DNA of 64,000 bases from Pseudomonas chlororaphis subsp. chlororaphis. Its GTDB lineage: Bacteria > Pseudomonadota > Gammaproteobacteria > Pseudomonadales > Pseudomonadaceae. Position 1 is the stretch's first letter, and each line of letters opens with the position of its first letter. The stretch spans positions 930,001-994,000 of the forward strand of contig NZ_CP027712.1 in NCBI RefSeq assembly GCF_003945765.1, given 5' to 3'. The translations under genes were made by a program, and so were the position numbers. The notes under the pieces are model-generated. The model was not told the origin of the DNA. It did not search any database and was given only the letters and a program-made list of their open reading frames with translations. Positions 38,699-45,978 of this stretch are shown piece after piece.

Positions 38699-41560
38699 AT
38701 GCTCGAGCTCACTATTGAGCAGATATCCATGGGCCAGTCGGCCGTGGATAAGTCCGCCGCACTGCACCTGCTCGCCGACAAACTGGTGGCCGACGGCCTG
38801 GTCGCCGAAGGTTACCTGGCTGGCCTGCAGGCCCGCGAAGCCCAGGGCTCGACCTTTCTCGGTCAAGGTATTGCCATTCCCCACGGCACCCCGGAAACCC
38901 GCGACCAGGTGTTCGCCACTGGCGTGCGCCTGCTGCAATTTCCCGAGGGCGTGGACTGGGGCGATGGCCAGATCGTCTATCTGGCGATCGGCATCGCCGC
39001 CAAATCCGACGAACACCTGCGCCTGCTGCAACTCTTGACCCGCGCCCTCGGCGAAACCGACCTGGGCCAGGCCCTGCGTCGCGCCAGCTCGCCCGAAGCC
39101 CTGCTGAAACTGCTGCAAGGCGCGCCGCAGGAGCTGGCGCTGGATGCGCAGATGATCGGCCTGGGCGTGGCCGCCGAAGATTTCGAAGAACTGGTATGGC
39201 GCGGCGCCCGTCTGCTGCGCCAGGCCGATTGCGTGAGCAACGGTTTTGCCGCGGTGCTGCAACAGGTCGAGGCGCTGCCCCTGGGCGATGGCCTGTGGTG
39301 GCTGCACAGCGAGCAGACCGTCAAGCGCCCGGGCCTGGCCTTCGTCACCCCGGACAAACCGATTCGTTACCTCGGCCAACCCCTGGCCGGGCTGTTCTGC
39401 CTGGCCAGCCTGGGCGAGGCCCATCAGGCCCTGCTTGAGCACCTGTGCGCGCTGCTGATCGAAGGCCGTGGCCATGAACTGGGCCGGGCCACCAGCAGCC
39501 GTGCGGTGCTGGAAGTGCTGGGCGGCGAACTGCCGGCCGACTGGCCGAGCGCGCGCATCGTGTTGGCCAACGCCCACGGTTTGCATGCGCGCCCGGCGAA
39601 GATCTTGGCGCAGTTGGCGAAAAGCTTCGAGGGCGAGATCCGCGTGCGCATCGTCGACACACCGGGCTCCGCCGTCTCGGTGAAGAGCCTGAGCAAGCTG
39701 CTGAGCCTCGGCGCCCGCCGTGGCCAGACCCTGGAGCTGATCGCCGAACCGAACATCGCCGCCGACGCCCTGCCAGCCTTGCTGGCGGCCATCGCCGAAG
39801 GGCTGGGGGAAGAAGTCGAACCGGTGGCACAAGCCAGCGCGCCCCAGGACGTGCCGGAAGAAATCGAGGTGCCCATCAGCGCGCCGGCTTCCGGCAGCCT
39901 GGTCCAGGCCATCCCGGCGGCGCCCGGCATCGCCATCGGCCCGGCGCATATCCAGGTGATCCAGCCATTCGACTACCCGTTGCGCGGCGAATCCACCGCC
40001 AGCGAGCGCGAGCGCCTGCAAACGGCCCTGGCCGAGGTCCGTCATGACATCGACGGCCTGATCCAGCGCAGCAAGGCCAAGGCGATTCGCGAGATTTTCG
40101 TGACCCACCAGGAAATGCTCGACGACCCGGAACTGACCGACGAAGTCGACACCCGCCTCAAGCAGGGCGAAAGCGCCGCAGCGGCCTGGATGACGGTGAT
40201 CGAAGCCGCCGCCCGGCAACAGGAAGCCTTGCACGATGCGCTGCTGGCCGAACGCGCCGCCGACCTGCGGGACATCGGCCGGCGGGTGCTGGCCCAGCTG
40301 TGCGGAGTGCAGACCCCGGTCGAGCCGGATGAACCCTACATCCTGGTGATGGATGAGGTTGGCCCGTCGGACGTGGCGCGCCTCGATCCGGCGCGGGTGG
40401 CCGGCATTCTTACCGCCCGTGGCGGCGCCACCGCCCACAGCGCGATCGTTGCCCGCGCCCTGGGGATTCCGGCGCTGGTCGGCGCCGGGGCTGGCGTGCT
40501 GCTGCTCAAGCCGGGCACACCGCTGCTGCTCGATGGCCAGCGCGGTCGCCTGCATGTGGACGCCGATGCCGGCACCCTGCAACGGGCCACCGAAGAGCGC
40601 GATACCCGCGAGCAACGGCTCAAGGCCGCCGCCGAACAGCGCCATGAACTGGCGCACACCACTGATGGCCATCACGTCGAGGTCTTCGCCAATATCGGTG
40701 AAAGCGCGGGCGTGACCAGCGCCGTGGACAACGGCGCCGAAGGCATTGGCCTGCTTCGCACCGAGCTGATTTTCATGGCCCACCCACAAGCGCCGGACGA
40801 AGCCACCCAGGAAGCCGAATACCGCCGCGTGCTCGATGGCCTGGCCGGGCGGCCGCTGGTGGTGCGCACCCTGGATGTCGGTGGCGATAAACCGCTGCCG
40901 TACTGGCCGATCGCCAAGGAAGAAAACCCCTTCCTCGGCGTGCGCGGCATCCGCCTGACCCTGCAACGTCCGCAGATCATGGAAGCCCAGCTGCGCGCGC
41001 TGCTGCGCTCGGCGGACAACCGCCCGCTGCGGATCATGTTCCCCATGGTCGGCAGCGTCGACGAATGGCGCGCCGCCCGCGACATGACCGAGCGCCTGCG
41101 CCTGGAGATCCCGGTGGCCGACCTGCAACTGGGGATCATGATCGAAGTGCCGTCCGCCGCCTTGCTGGCGCCGGTGCTGGCCAAGGAAGTGGACTTCTTC
41201 AGCGTCGGCACCAACGACTTGACCCAATACACCCTGGCCATCGACCGTGGTCACCCGACCCTGTCGGCCCAGGCCGACGGCCTGCACCCGGCGGTGCTGC
41301 AACTGATCGACATCACCGTGCGCGCGGCCCATGCCCACGGCAAGTGGGTCGGTGTGTGCGGCGAGCTGGCGGCCGATCCGCTGGCGGTGCCGGTGCTGGT
41401 CGGCCTGGGTGTGGACGAACTGAGCGTCTCCGGACGCAGCATCGCCGAGGTCAAGGCACGCATTCGCGAACTCAGCCTGACCCAGGCGCAAACCCTTGCT
41501 AAACAGGCCCTGGCCGTCGGCAGCGCGAACGATGTGCGCGCCCTTGTGGAGGCCATGTAA
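38699..41560 (+). CDS. fruB: Fructose PTS multiphosphoryl protein (EIIA-HPr-EI fusion)
   Basis: FruB carries the complete soluble phosphorelay for fructose in one 953-residue chain. The EIIA(Fru) domain (about 1-145) has His62 in GIAIPHGT. A linker follows, then HPr (about 283-370) with His296 in HGLHARPA. Enzyme I (about 398-953) has the phospho-His580 in GGATAHSAI, plus GIGLLRTELIF and VGTNDLTQYTLAIDR. Phosphate passes from PEP through EI, HPr and EIIA to FruA. AGGAGAAAGC precedes the ATG. The stop and the fruK start share one base (TAATG). Confidence 0.97.
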   Translation: MLELTIEQISMGQSAVDKSAALHLLADKLVADGLVAEGYLAGLQAREAQGSTFLGQGIAIPHGTPETRDQVFATGVRLLQFPEGVDWGDGQIVYLAIGIAAKSDEHLRLLQLLTRALGETDLGQALRRASSPEALLKLLQGAPQELALDAQMIGLGVAAEDFEELVWRGARLLRQADCVSNGFAAVLQQVEALPLGDGLWWLHSEQTVKRPGLAFVTPDKPIRYLGQPLAGLFCLASLGEAHQALLEHLCALLIEGRGHELGRATSSRAVLEVLGGELPADWPSARIVLANAHGLHARPAKILAQLAKSFEGEIRVRIVDTPGSAVSVKSLSKLLSLGARRGQTLELIAEPNIAADALPALLAAIAEGLGEEVEPVAQASAPQDVPEEIEVPISAPASGSLVQAIPAAPGIAIGPAHIQVIQPFDYPLRGESTASERERLQTALAEVRHDIDGLIQRSKAKAIREIFVTHQEMLDDPELTDEVDTRLKQGESAAAAWMTVIEAAARQQEALHDALLAERAADLRDIGRRVLAQLCGVQTPVEPDEPYILVMDEVGPSDVARLDPARVAGILTARGGATAHSAIVARALGIPALVGAGAGVLLLKPGTPLLLDGQRGRLHVDADAGTLQRATEERDTREQRLKAAAEQRHELAHTTDGHHVEVFANIGESAGVTSAVDNGAEGIGLLRTELIFMAHPQAPDEATQEAEYRRVLDGLAGRPLVVRTLDVGGDKPLPYWPIAKEENPFLGVRGIRLTLQRPQIMEAQLRALLRSADNRPLRIMFPMVGSVDEWRAARDMTERLRLEIPVADLQLGIMIEVPSAALLAPVLAKEVDFFSVGTNDLTQYTLAIDRGHPTLSAQADGLHPAVLQLIDITVRAAHAHGKWVGVCGELAADPLAVPVLVGLGVDELSVSGRSIAEVKARIRELSLTQAQTLAKQALAVGSANDVRALVEAM

Positions 41561-42501
41561 TGGCAAAGATTCTTACCCTGACCCTGAACCCGGCGCTGGA
41601 CCTCACCGTCCAGCTGACGCGCCTGGAGCCGGGGCAGGTCAACCGCAGCGAAGCCATGCACACTCACGCCGCAGGCAAGGGCGTGAACGTGGCCCAGGTG
41701 CTGGCCGACCTTGGCCATCAGCTGACCGTCAGCGGCTTTCTTGGTGCAGACAATCCCCAGGCCTTCGAGGCGTTGTTCGCCCGGCGCGGTTTTGTCGACG
41801 CCTTTATTCGCGTGCCGGGGGAAACCCGCAGCAACATCAAGCTGGCCGAACAGGATGGGCGCATCACCGATCTCAACGGCCCCGGCCCGGAGGTCGACGC
41901 GGCGGCGCAACAGGCGCTGCTCGAACGCCTGGAACAGATCGCCCCGGGGCATGACGCGGTGGTGGTGGCCGGCAGCCTGCCGCGCGGCGTCAGCCCGCAA
42001 TGGCTGCACGCCTTGCTGACCCGTCTCAAGGCACTGGGTCTGAAAGTGGCGCTGGACACCAGCGGCGAAGCCCTGCGCGCCGGCCTGGCCGCCGGGCCCT
42101 GGCTGGTCAAGCCGAACACCGAGGAGCTGGCCGAGGCCCTGGGCAGCCCGCTGCTGTCGCTGGCGACCCAGGCCGCAGCCGCCAGGCGCCTGCACGCCCA
42201 GGGCGTCGAGCATGTGGTGATTTCCCATGGCGCCGAAGGCGTGAACTGGTTCAGTGCCGCGCCGGCCCTGCAGGCGTTGCCGCCGAAGGTCAGCGTGGCC
42301 AGCACCGTCGGGGCCGGCGACTCGTTGCTGGCCGGCATGCTCCACGGCCTGCTCAGCGCCCACGCTTTTGAACAGACCCTGCGCACCGCCACGGCCATCG
42401 CCGCCATGGCCGTGACCCAGATCGGTTTCGGCATCACCGATGCCGCGCAGTTGGCACAGCTTGAACAGGGGGTGCGTGTTCATCCCCTCATAGAACAATA
42501 A
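41560..42501 (+). CDS. fruK: 1-phosphofructokinase
   Basis: FruK phosphorylates fructose-1-phosphate, the FruA product and Cra inducer, to fructose-1,6-bisphosphate. The 313-residue PfkB-family kinase starts MAKILTLTLNPALDLTVQL. It has the sugar-binding HAAGKGVNVAQVLADLG (about 33-49) and the catalytic motif TVGAGDSLLAGML (about 248-260) with the base Asp. It is translationally coupled to fruB. Confidence 0.97.
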   Translation: MAKILTLTLNPALDLTVQLTRLEPGQVNRSEAMHTHAAGKGVNVAQVLADLGHQLTVSGFLGADNPQAFEALFARRGFVDAFIRVPGETRSNIKLAEQDGRITDLNGPGPEVDAAAQQALLERLEQIAPGHDAVVVAGSLPRGVSPQWLHALLTRLKALGLKVALDTSGEALRAGLAAGPWLVKPNTEELAEALGSPLLSLATQAAAARRLHAQGVEHVVISHGAEGVNWFSAAPALQALPPKVSVASTVGAGDSLLAGMLHGLLSAHAFEQTLRTATAIAAMAVTQIGFGITDAAQLAQLEQGVRVHPLIEQ

Positions 42502-42512
42502 GAGGGTTGGTC

Positions 42513-44255
42513 ATGAAGTTAGCCATTGTTACCGCCTGCCCGAACGGCATGGTCACCAGTGTGCTGTGCGCCCGGTTGCTGGACGCCGCGGCCCAGCGCC
42601 AGGGCTGGAGCACCAGCGTCGAAGTGCATGACGAGGCGCACCCGGAACGGCAATTGTCGGCCGCCACCCTCGAAGCGGCCGAGTGGGTGCTGGTGGTCAG
42701 CACCGGGCCTTTGGACATGTCGCGCTTCGTCGGCAAACGGGTGTTCCAGAGCTCGCCTTCCGTGGCCCTGCAGGACGTCGACGGCGTGCTGCGCCGTGGC
42801 GCCGAGGAGGCCCAGGTGTATGCCGCGGCCGCAGCCGTGGCCGAGCCCGCGCCGGCCAGCAAGAACGCGCCACGGCTGGTGGCGGTCACCGCTTGCCCGA
42901 CCGGCGTGGCCCACACCTTTATGGCGGCCGAGGCCTTGCAGCAGACCGCCAAGCGCTTGGGGTACGAGCTGCAAGTGGAAACCCAGGGCTCGGTGGGTGC
43001 GCGCAATCCGTTGAGCGCCGAAGCCATCGCCGCGGCGGACGTGGTGCTGCTGGCCGCGGACATCGAAGTGCCCACCGAGCGCTTCGCCGGCAAGAAGATC
43101 TACCGCTGCGGTACCGGCATCGCCCTCAAGCAAGCCGAGGCGACCCTGAACAAGGCCCTGGCCGAAGGCCAGGTGGAATCGGCAGCGGCGGGCGCTGGCG
43201 CGGCGCCGGCCAAGCAAGAGAAAACCGGGGTCTACAAGCACCTGCTGACCGGTGTGTCGTTCATGCTGCCGATGGTGGTGGCGGGGGGCTTGATGATCGC
43301 CCTGTCCTTCGTCTTCGGCATCACCGCGTTCAAGGAGGAGGGGACCCTGGCCGCGGCGCTGATGCAGATCGGCGGCGACACCGCGTTCAAGCTGATGGTG
43401 CCGTTGCTGGCCGGTTACATTGCCTATTCCATCGCCGACCGCCCGGGCCTGGCGCCGGGGATGATCGGCGGCATGCTCGCCAGCACCCTGGGCGCGGGCT
43501 TTATCGGCGGGATCATTGCCGGTTTCATCGCCGGCTATGCGGCCAAGGCCATCAGTAAATACGCGCGCTTGCCCCAGAGCCTGGAGGCCTTGAAGCCGAT
43601 CTTGATCATCCCGTTGCTGGCCAGCCTGTTCACCGGCCTGGTGATGATCTATGTGGTGGGCAAGCCGGTGGCGGGCATGCTCGCCGGCCTGACCCACTTC
43701 CTCGACAGCATGGGCACCACCAACGCGATCCTGCTCGGGGTACTGCTCGGCGGCATGATGTGCGTCGACCTTGGCGGGCCGATCAACAAGGCGGCCTATG
43801 CCTTCTCCGTGGGGCTGCTGGCGTCGCAGAGTTATGCACCGATGGCGGCGACCATGGCCGCCGGCATGGTGCCGCCGATCGGCCTGGGCATCGCCACCTT
43901 TATCGCCCGGCGCAAGTTTGCCCAGAGCGAGCGGGAAGCCGGCAAGGCGGCGCTGGTGCTGGGGCTGTGCTTTATCTCCGAAGGGGCGATTCCGTTCGCC
44001 GCCAAGGACCCGTTGCGGGTGATCCCGGCGAGCATCGCCGGCGGCGCGCTGACCGGGGCGCTGTCGATGTATTTCGGCTGCAAACTGATGGCGCCCCATG
44101 GTGGGTTGTTTGTGATGCTGATTCCGAATGCGATCAACCATGCGTTGTTGTATTTGCTGGCGATTGTGGCGGGGAGTTTGCTGACGGCGGTGGTGTATGC
44201 GCTGGTGAAGCGGCCGGAGGCGGCTGAGCTGGCGCTGGAGCCGGCCAAGGCCTGA
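42513..44255 (+). CDS. fruA: Fructose-specific PTS permease EIIB'BC
   Basis: FruA imports and phosphorylates fructose at position 1 in the inner membrane. The 580-residue protein has a duplicated IIB module: IIB' (about 1-95, Cys9 in TACPNG) and IIB (about 120-215, likely phospho-Cys128 in TACPTGVAHTFMAAE). A linker leads to the IIC domain (about 240-565) with about eight to ten membrane helices and motif GGPINKAAYAF. ATG 42513 has AGAGGG upstream. A TTG two codons earlier is possible. Confidence 0.96.
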   Translation: MKLAIVTACPNGMVTSVLCARLLDAAAQRQGWSTSVEVHDEAHPERQLSAATLEAAEWVLVVSTGPLDMSRFVGKRVFQSSPSVALQDVDGVLRRGAEEAQVYAAAAAVAEPAPASKNAPRLVAVTACPTGVAHTFMAAEALQQTAKRLGYELQVETQGSVGARNPLSAEAIAAADVVLLAADIEVPTERFAGKKIYRCGTGIALKQAEATLNKALAEGQVESAAAGAGAAPAKQEKTGVYKHLLTGVSFMLPMVVAGGLMIALSFVFGITAFKEEGTLAAALMQIGGDTAFKLMVPLLAGYIAYSIADRPGLAPGMIGGMLASTLGAGFIGGIIAGFIAGYAAKAISKYARLPQSLEALKPILIIPLLASLFTGLVMIYVVGKPVAGMLAGLTHFLDSMGTTNAILLGVLLGGMMCVDLGGPINKAAYAFSVGLLASQSYAPMAATMAAGMVPPIGLGIATFIARRKFAQSEREAGKAALVLGLCFISEGAIPFAAKDPLRVIPASIAGGALTGALSMYFGCKLMAPHGGLFVMLIPNAINHALLYLLAIVAGSLLTAVVYALVKRPEAAELALEPAKA

Positions 44256-44323
44256 TGGCTGTTCTGCGTTGACTTCGATGGCGCCCGGGTGGCGCCATTG
44301 TTGTTTCTGGTGATCGCTGACTC

Positions 44324-44350
44324 TGTAGGAGCGAGGCTTGCCCGCGATTG
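44324..44350 (+). repeat. REP unit (GTAGGAGCGAG type)
   Basis: TGTAGGAGCGAGGCTTGCCC followed by GCGATTG is a typical single Pseudomonas REP palindrome, 68 bp after fruA. Confidence 0.75.
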
Positions 44351-44374
44351 CGCCCGCTCCGGCGCTGCATTTTT

Positions 44375-44726
44375 TGGACGGGGTACATATCCGTTTCTGC
44401 GGTAACGGCTGCTGGCGGTTTCGCCCTTACGGCGAGTCACTTTTTTTCAAACGCCAAAAAAAGTAACCAAAAAACGCTTGCCCCTGCGTACGGCCTTCGC
44501 TGCGCTCAGGTTCCCTCGCTCCGGCGTCCATCAGGGGGCATCGACTCCGGTCGGCTTCGCTTCAACCTCCATACGATGTCCTCGACTGCGTCGAGGGGCG
44601 CTGCGCGCCATCCCCCTGATGAACACCTCCACTCGGCCTTCCGATGGGGCGGGTGGATCAAGAGCAGAATCAAAAGCCAAAGCCAAAGCCAAAGCCAAAG
44701 CCGGAGCCAAAGCCGGAGCAAAAGCG
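44375..44726. repeat. Dispersed intergenic repeat with hexanucleotide tail
   Basis: About 350 bp beginning near GGGGTACATATCCG. It contains the inverted arms GTCACTTTTTTT (44436-44447) and AAAAAAAGTAAC (44456-44467), then a GC-rich segment, and ends in nine consecutive 6-bp units (44673-44726; five AAAGCC in a row, then GGAGCC, AAAGCC, GGAGCA, AAAGCG). I recall closely similar blocks scattered between genes in many fluorescent pseudomonads, but could not check this. It is not a transposase-bearing element. Confidence 0.6.
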
Positions 44727-44768
44727 ATGTTGCGGTTTGATGGTGGCCGGGTGGCCGACGTTAAACCC

Positions 44769-44877
44769 TGTAGCCGCTGCCGAGCCTGCGAGGCTGCGAT
44801 CGACTGCGCAGCAGGCGCAGGATCTTGAGCCCGCTGGAGGACCTTCGGTCCTATCGCAGCCTGCGGCAGCGGCTACA
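44769..44877. repeat. Long REP-like inverted-repeat element, copy 1
   Basis: Ends are TGTAGCCGCTGCCG and CGGCAGCGGCTACA, perfect inverted repeats, with inner GGCTGCGATCG and ATCGCAGCC arms. Length is 109 bp. Further copies are at 53102-53216, 59579-59719 and 63476-63614, all between genes. Confidence 0.8.
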
Positions 44878-44903
44878 GGGATCGCGGTTATATCGGAGTT
44901 TTT

Positions 44904-44927
44904 TGTAGGAGCAAGCTTGCTCGCGAT
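44904..44927 (+). repeat. REP unit (GTAGGAGCAAGC type)
   Basis: TGTAGGAGCAAGCTTGCTCG followed by CGAT, a compact Pseudomonas REP palindrome next to the long repeat element. Confidence 0.75.
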
Positions 44928-45161
44928 CAGGTCCCGCGGCTGACAGGTTTGTTGTGTAAGACGCTGTCTGAAAGTGAGGCTCTTCGCTTTCCTTTGTAAG
45001 GCTTTTCCGAGAAACTCCGGGCCGCTTGCGTCTGGGAAGGGCGCTGTCTAGCCTCGGGTTTGTCACTGGTTTTTCAGTGGCCGGGTTTAGCAGCTCGGTA
45101 AGTCTCAGGCGTATAAGACACCATGTCTTCCTGGTCGGATTTTATTCTGGCTGGTCTGTTA

Positions 45162-45237
45162 TGGCGGCTGTACGTGGGGCACCTTCGGGTGCGCCGGGTT
45201 CCTGAGCCCTGGTCTGCTAACCCGCGTCCAGCTGCCA
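45162..45237 (+). ncRNA. Candidate structured leader RNA (three-way junction) upstream of the DUF6124-like gene
   Basis: TGGCGGCTG (45162-45170) pairs with CAGCTGCCA (45229-45237), nine pairs with one G-U, to close a junction. Inside are a hairpin GCACC-TTCG-GGTGC (45179-45192) with a stable UUCG tetraloop, and a second stem GGGTT/AACCC (45196-45200 with 45219-45223). A further hairpin, GTCACTG/CAGTGGC, lies upstream (45062-45081). The structure ends 54 nt before the start codon. Pairing is seen directly. A cis-regulatory role is inference. Confidence 0.5.
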
Positions 45238-45291
45238 CCCTCAATCGTTTAGCAGCGACGGGTGAACGCTCCATTGCTCGGGAGTTACACC

Positions 45292-45663
45292 ATGAAAAAA
45301 CTCGTCCCCGATCCACCCGTTTCCCTGCCGTTCTCACGCCGCAATCCAGACCACGACCAGGCCAATGAGCAGGTCCGTCAGGCGTTGGCCAACCATCCGG
45401 TGGAAGGTTCGTTGCTCGCAGCCTTGAAACCCACCGCGGCGGGGCCTGCGGGTAACGATTCGCTCTTCACCGTCCGCCCCGGCATCAGCGCCGAAGAGGC
45501 GTTGCTTCACGTCTCTATGCTGCTCAAATCCGCCGAGGAGGTTTCCGACGAAATCACCGAACACGCCAGCGGTATCGAGCGTGGCCTGATCTGGTCGTTG
45601 GTGCATTCCGTGGAGATGGCGCGCGGAGTGGTGGACGCCTTGCTCGACGGTAATCGCCTCTGA
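45292..45663 (+). CDS. DUF6124-like small protein
   Basis: A 123-residue protein starting MKKLVPDPPVSLPFSRRNPDHDQANEQVRQAL. It has the segment ISAEEALLHVSMLLKSAEEVSDEIT (about 72-96) and a helical end VHSVEMARGVVDALLDGNRL. This layout recalls a Pseudomonas-specific family formerly called DUF3077 and now DUF6124, usually present in several copies per genome. The assignment is from memory. GGGAG lies 7 nt upstream of the ATG. A frame open to 45262 is rejected because it lacks a Shine-Dalgarno. Function is unknown. Confidence 0.75.
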   Translation: MKKLVPDPPVSLPFSRRNPDHDQANEQVRQALANHPVEGSLLAALKPTAAGPAGNDSLFTVRPGISAEEALLHVSMLLKSAEEVSDEITEHASGIERGLIWSLVHSVEMARGVVDALLDGNRL

Positions 45664-45703
45664 TCGACAACTGGCCGCTGACCGCGTCGCCCAGGGCGAA
45701 CGG

Positions 45704-45731
45704 GTTCACTGCCGAATAGGCAGCTGCGATA
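45704..45731 (+). repeat. Solitary type I-F CRISPR-repeat-like hairpin, left copy
   Basis: The 28 bp begin GTTCACTGCCGAATAGGCAG. They match the type I-F consensus as I remember it (GTTCACTGCCGTATAGGCAG plus an AAGAAA-type tail) at 24 of 28 positions. The 5-bp stem CTGCC/GGCAG with a 5-nt loop, the feature read by Cas6f/Csy4, is intact. There is no second repeat at spacer distance and no cas gene in the window, so it is not an array. It lies 40 bp after the DUF6124-like gene and 248 bp before the PAAR gene. Confidence 0.7.
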
Positions 45732-45797
45732 AACGCATTGAAGGTATGGCCCAACTCGCTTTAACGACTGGCGTTAATGGTCGGTAGAGTGGGAGCT

Positions 45798-45825
45798 CGC
45801 CTCGATCCCGGTCGGGGCGTTTTTT
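45798..45825 (+). terminator. Terminator after the DUF6124-like gene
   Basis: CGCCTCGA (45798-45805) pairs with TCGGGGCG (45812-45819, one G-U) around a 6-nt loop and is followed by six T. It isolates the PAAR cassette from upstream transcription. Besides this and the CRISPR-like hairpin, the 315-bp gap 45664-45978 shows nothing definite. Confidence 0.85.
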
Positions 45826-45978
45826 GTCTGTAGACCCGTAAGAGGCGAGCTACCAAAACAGCCACGTCATCAAAGTTCAGAATCGTCTTACAGCCTTGCC
45901 TTTCGCCACTTGCTAGGTTCGGGGAGTTGCAAAGAATCAGAGCCTCCCCCCACGGATCAGCTAAGGCAAGGATGATAA

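Larger units (their letters stand above)
44256..45291. other. Gene-free kilobase rich in dispersed repeats
   Basis: I see no credible gene between fruA and the DUF6124-like gene. The stretch is a mosaic of two short REP units (44324, 44904), a dispersed repeat with a hexanucleotide tail (about 44375-44726), one REP-like long element (44769-44877) and the structured leader of the next gene (about 45062-45237). Open frames here (for example 44348-44740) encode low-complexity or basic peptides that follow the repeats rather than a protein. Confidence 0.7.

Noticed and set aside
38669..41566. Open frame of about 965 codons opposite fruB
   Set aside because: Antisense shadow of the EIIA-HPr-EI gene; fruB has catalytic motifs in all three domains.
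44348..44740. 130-codon open frame in the repeat region after fruA
   Set aside because: Its C-terminus is simply the translated hexanucleotide repeat; frames on both strands are equally open and there is no ribosome-binding site.
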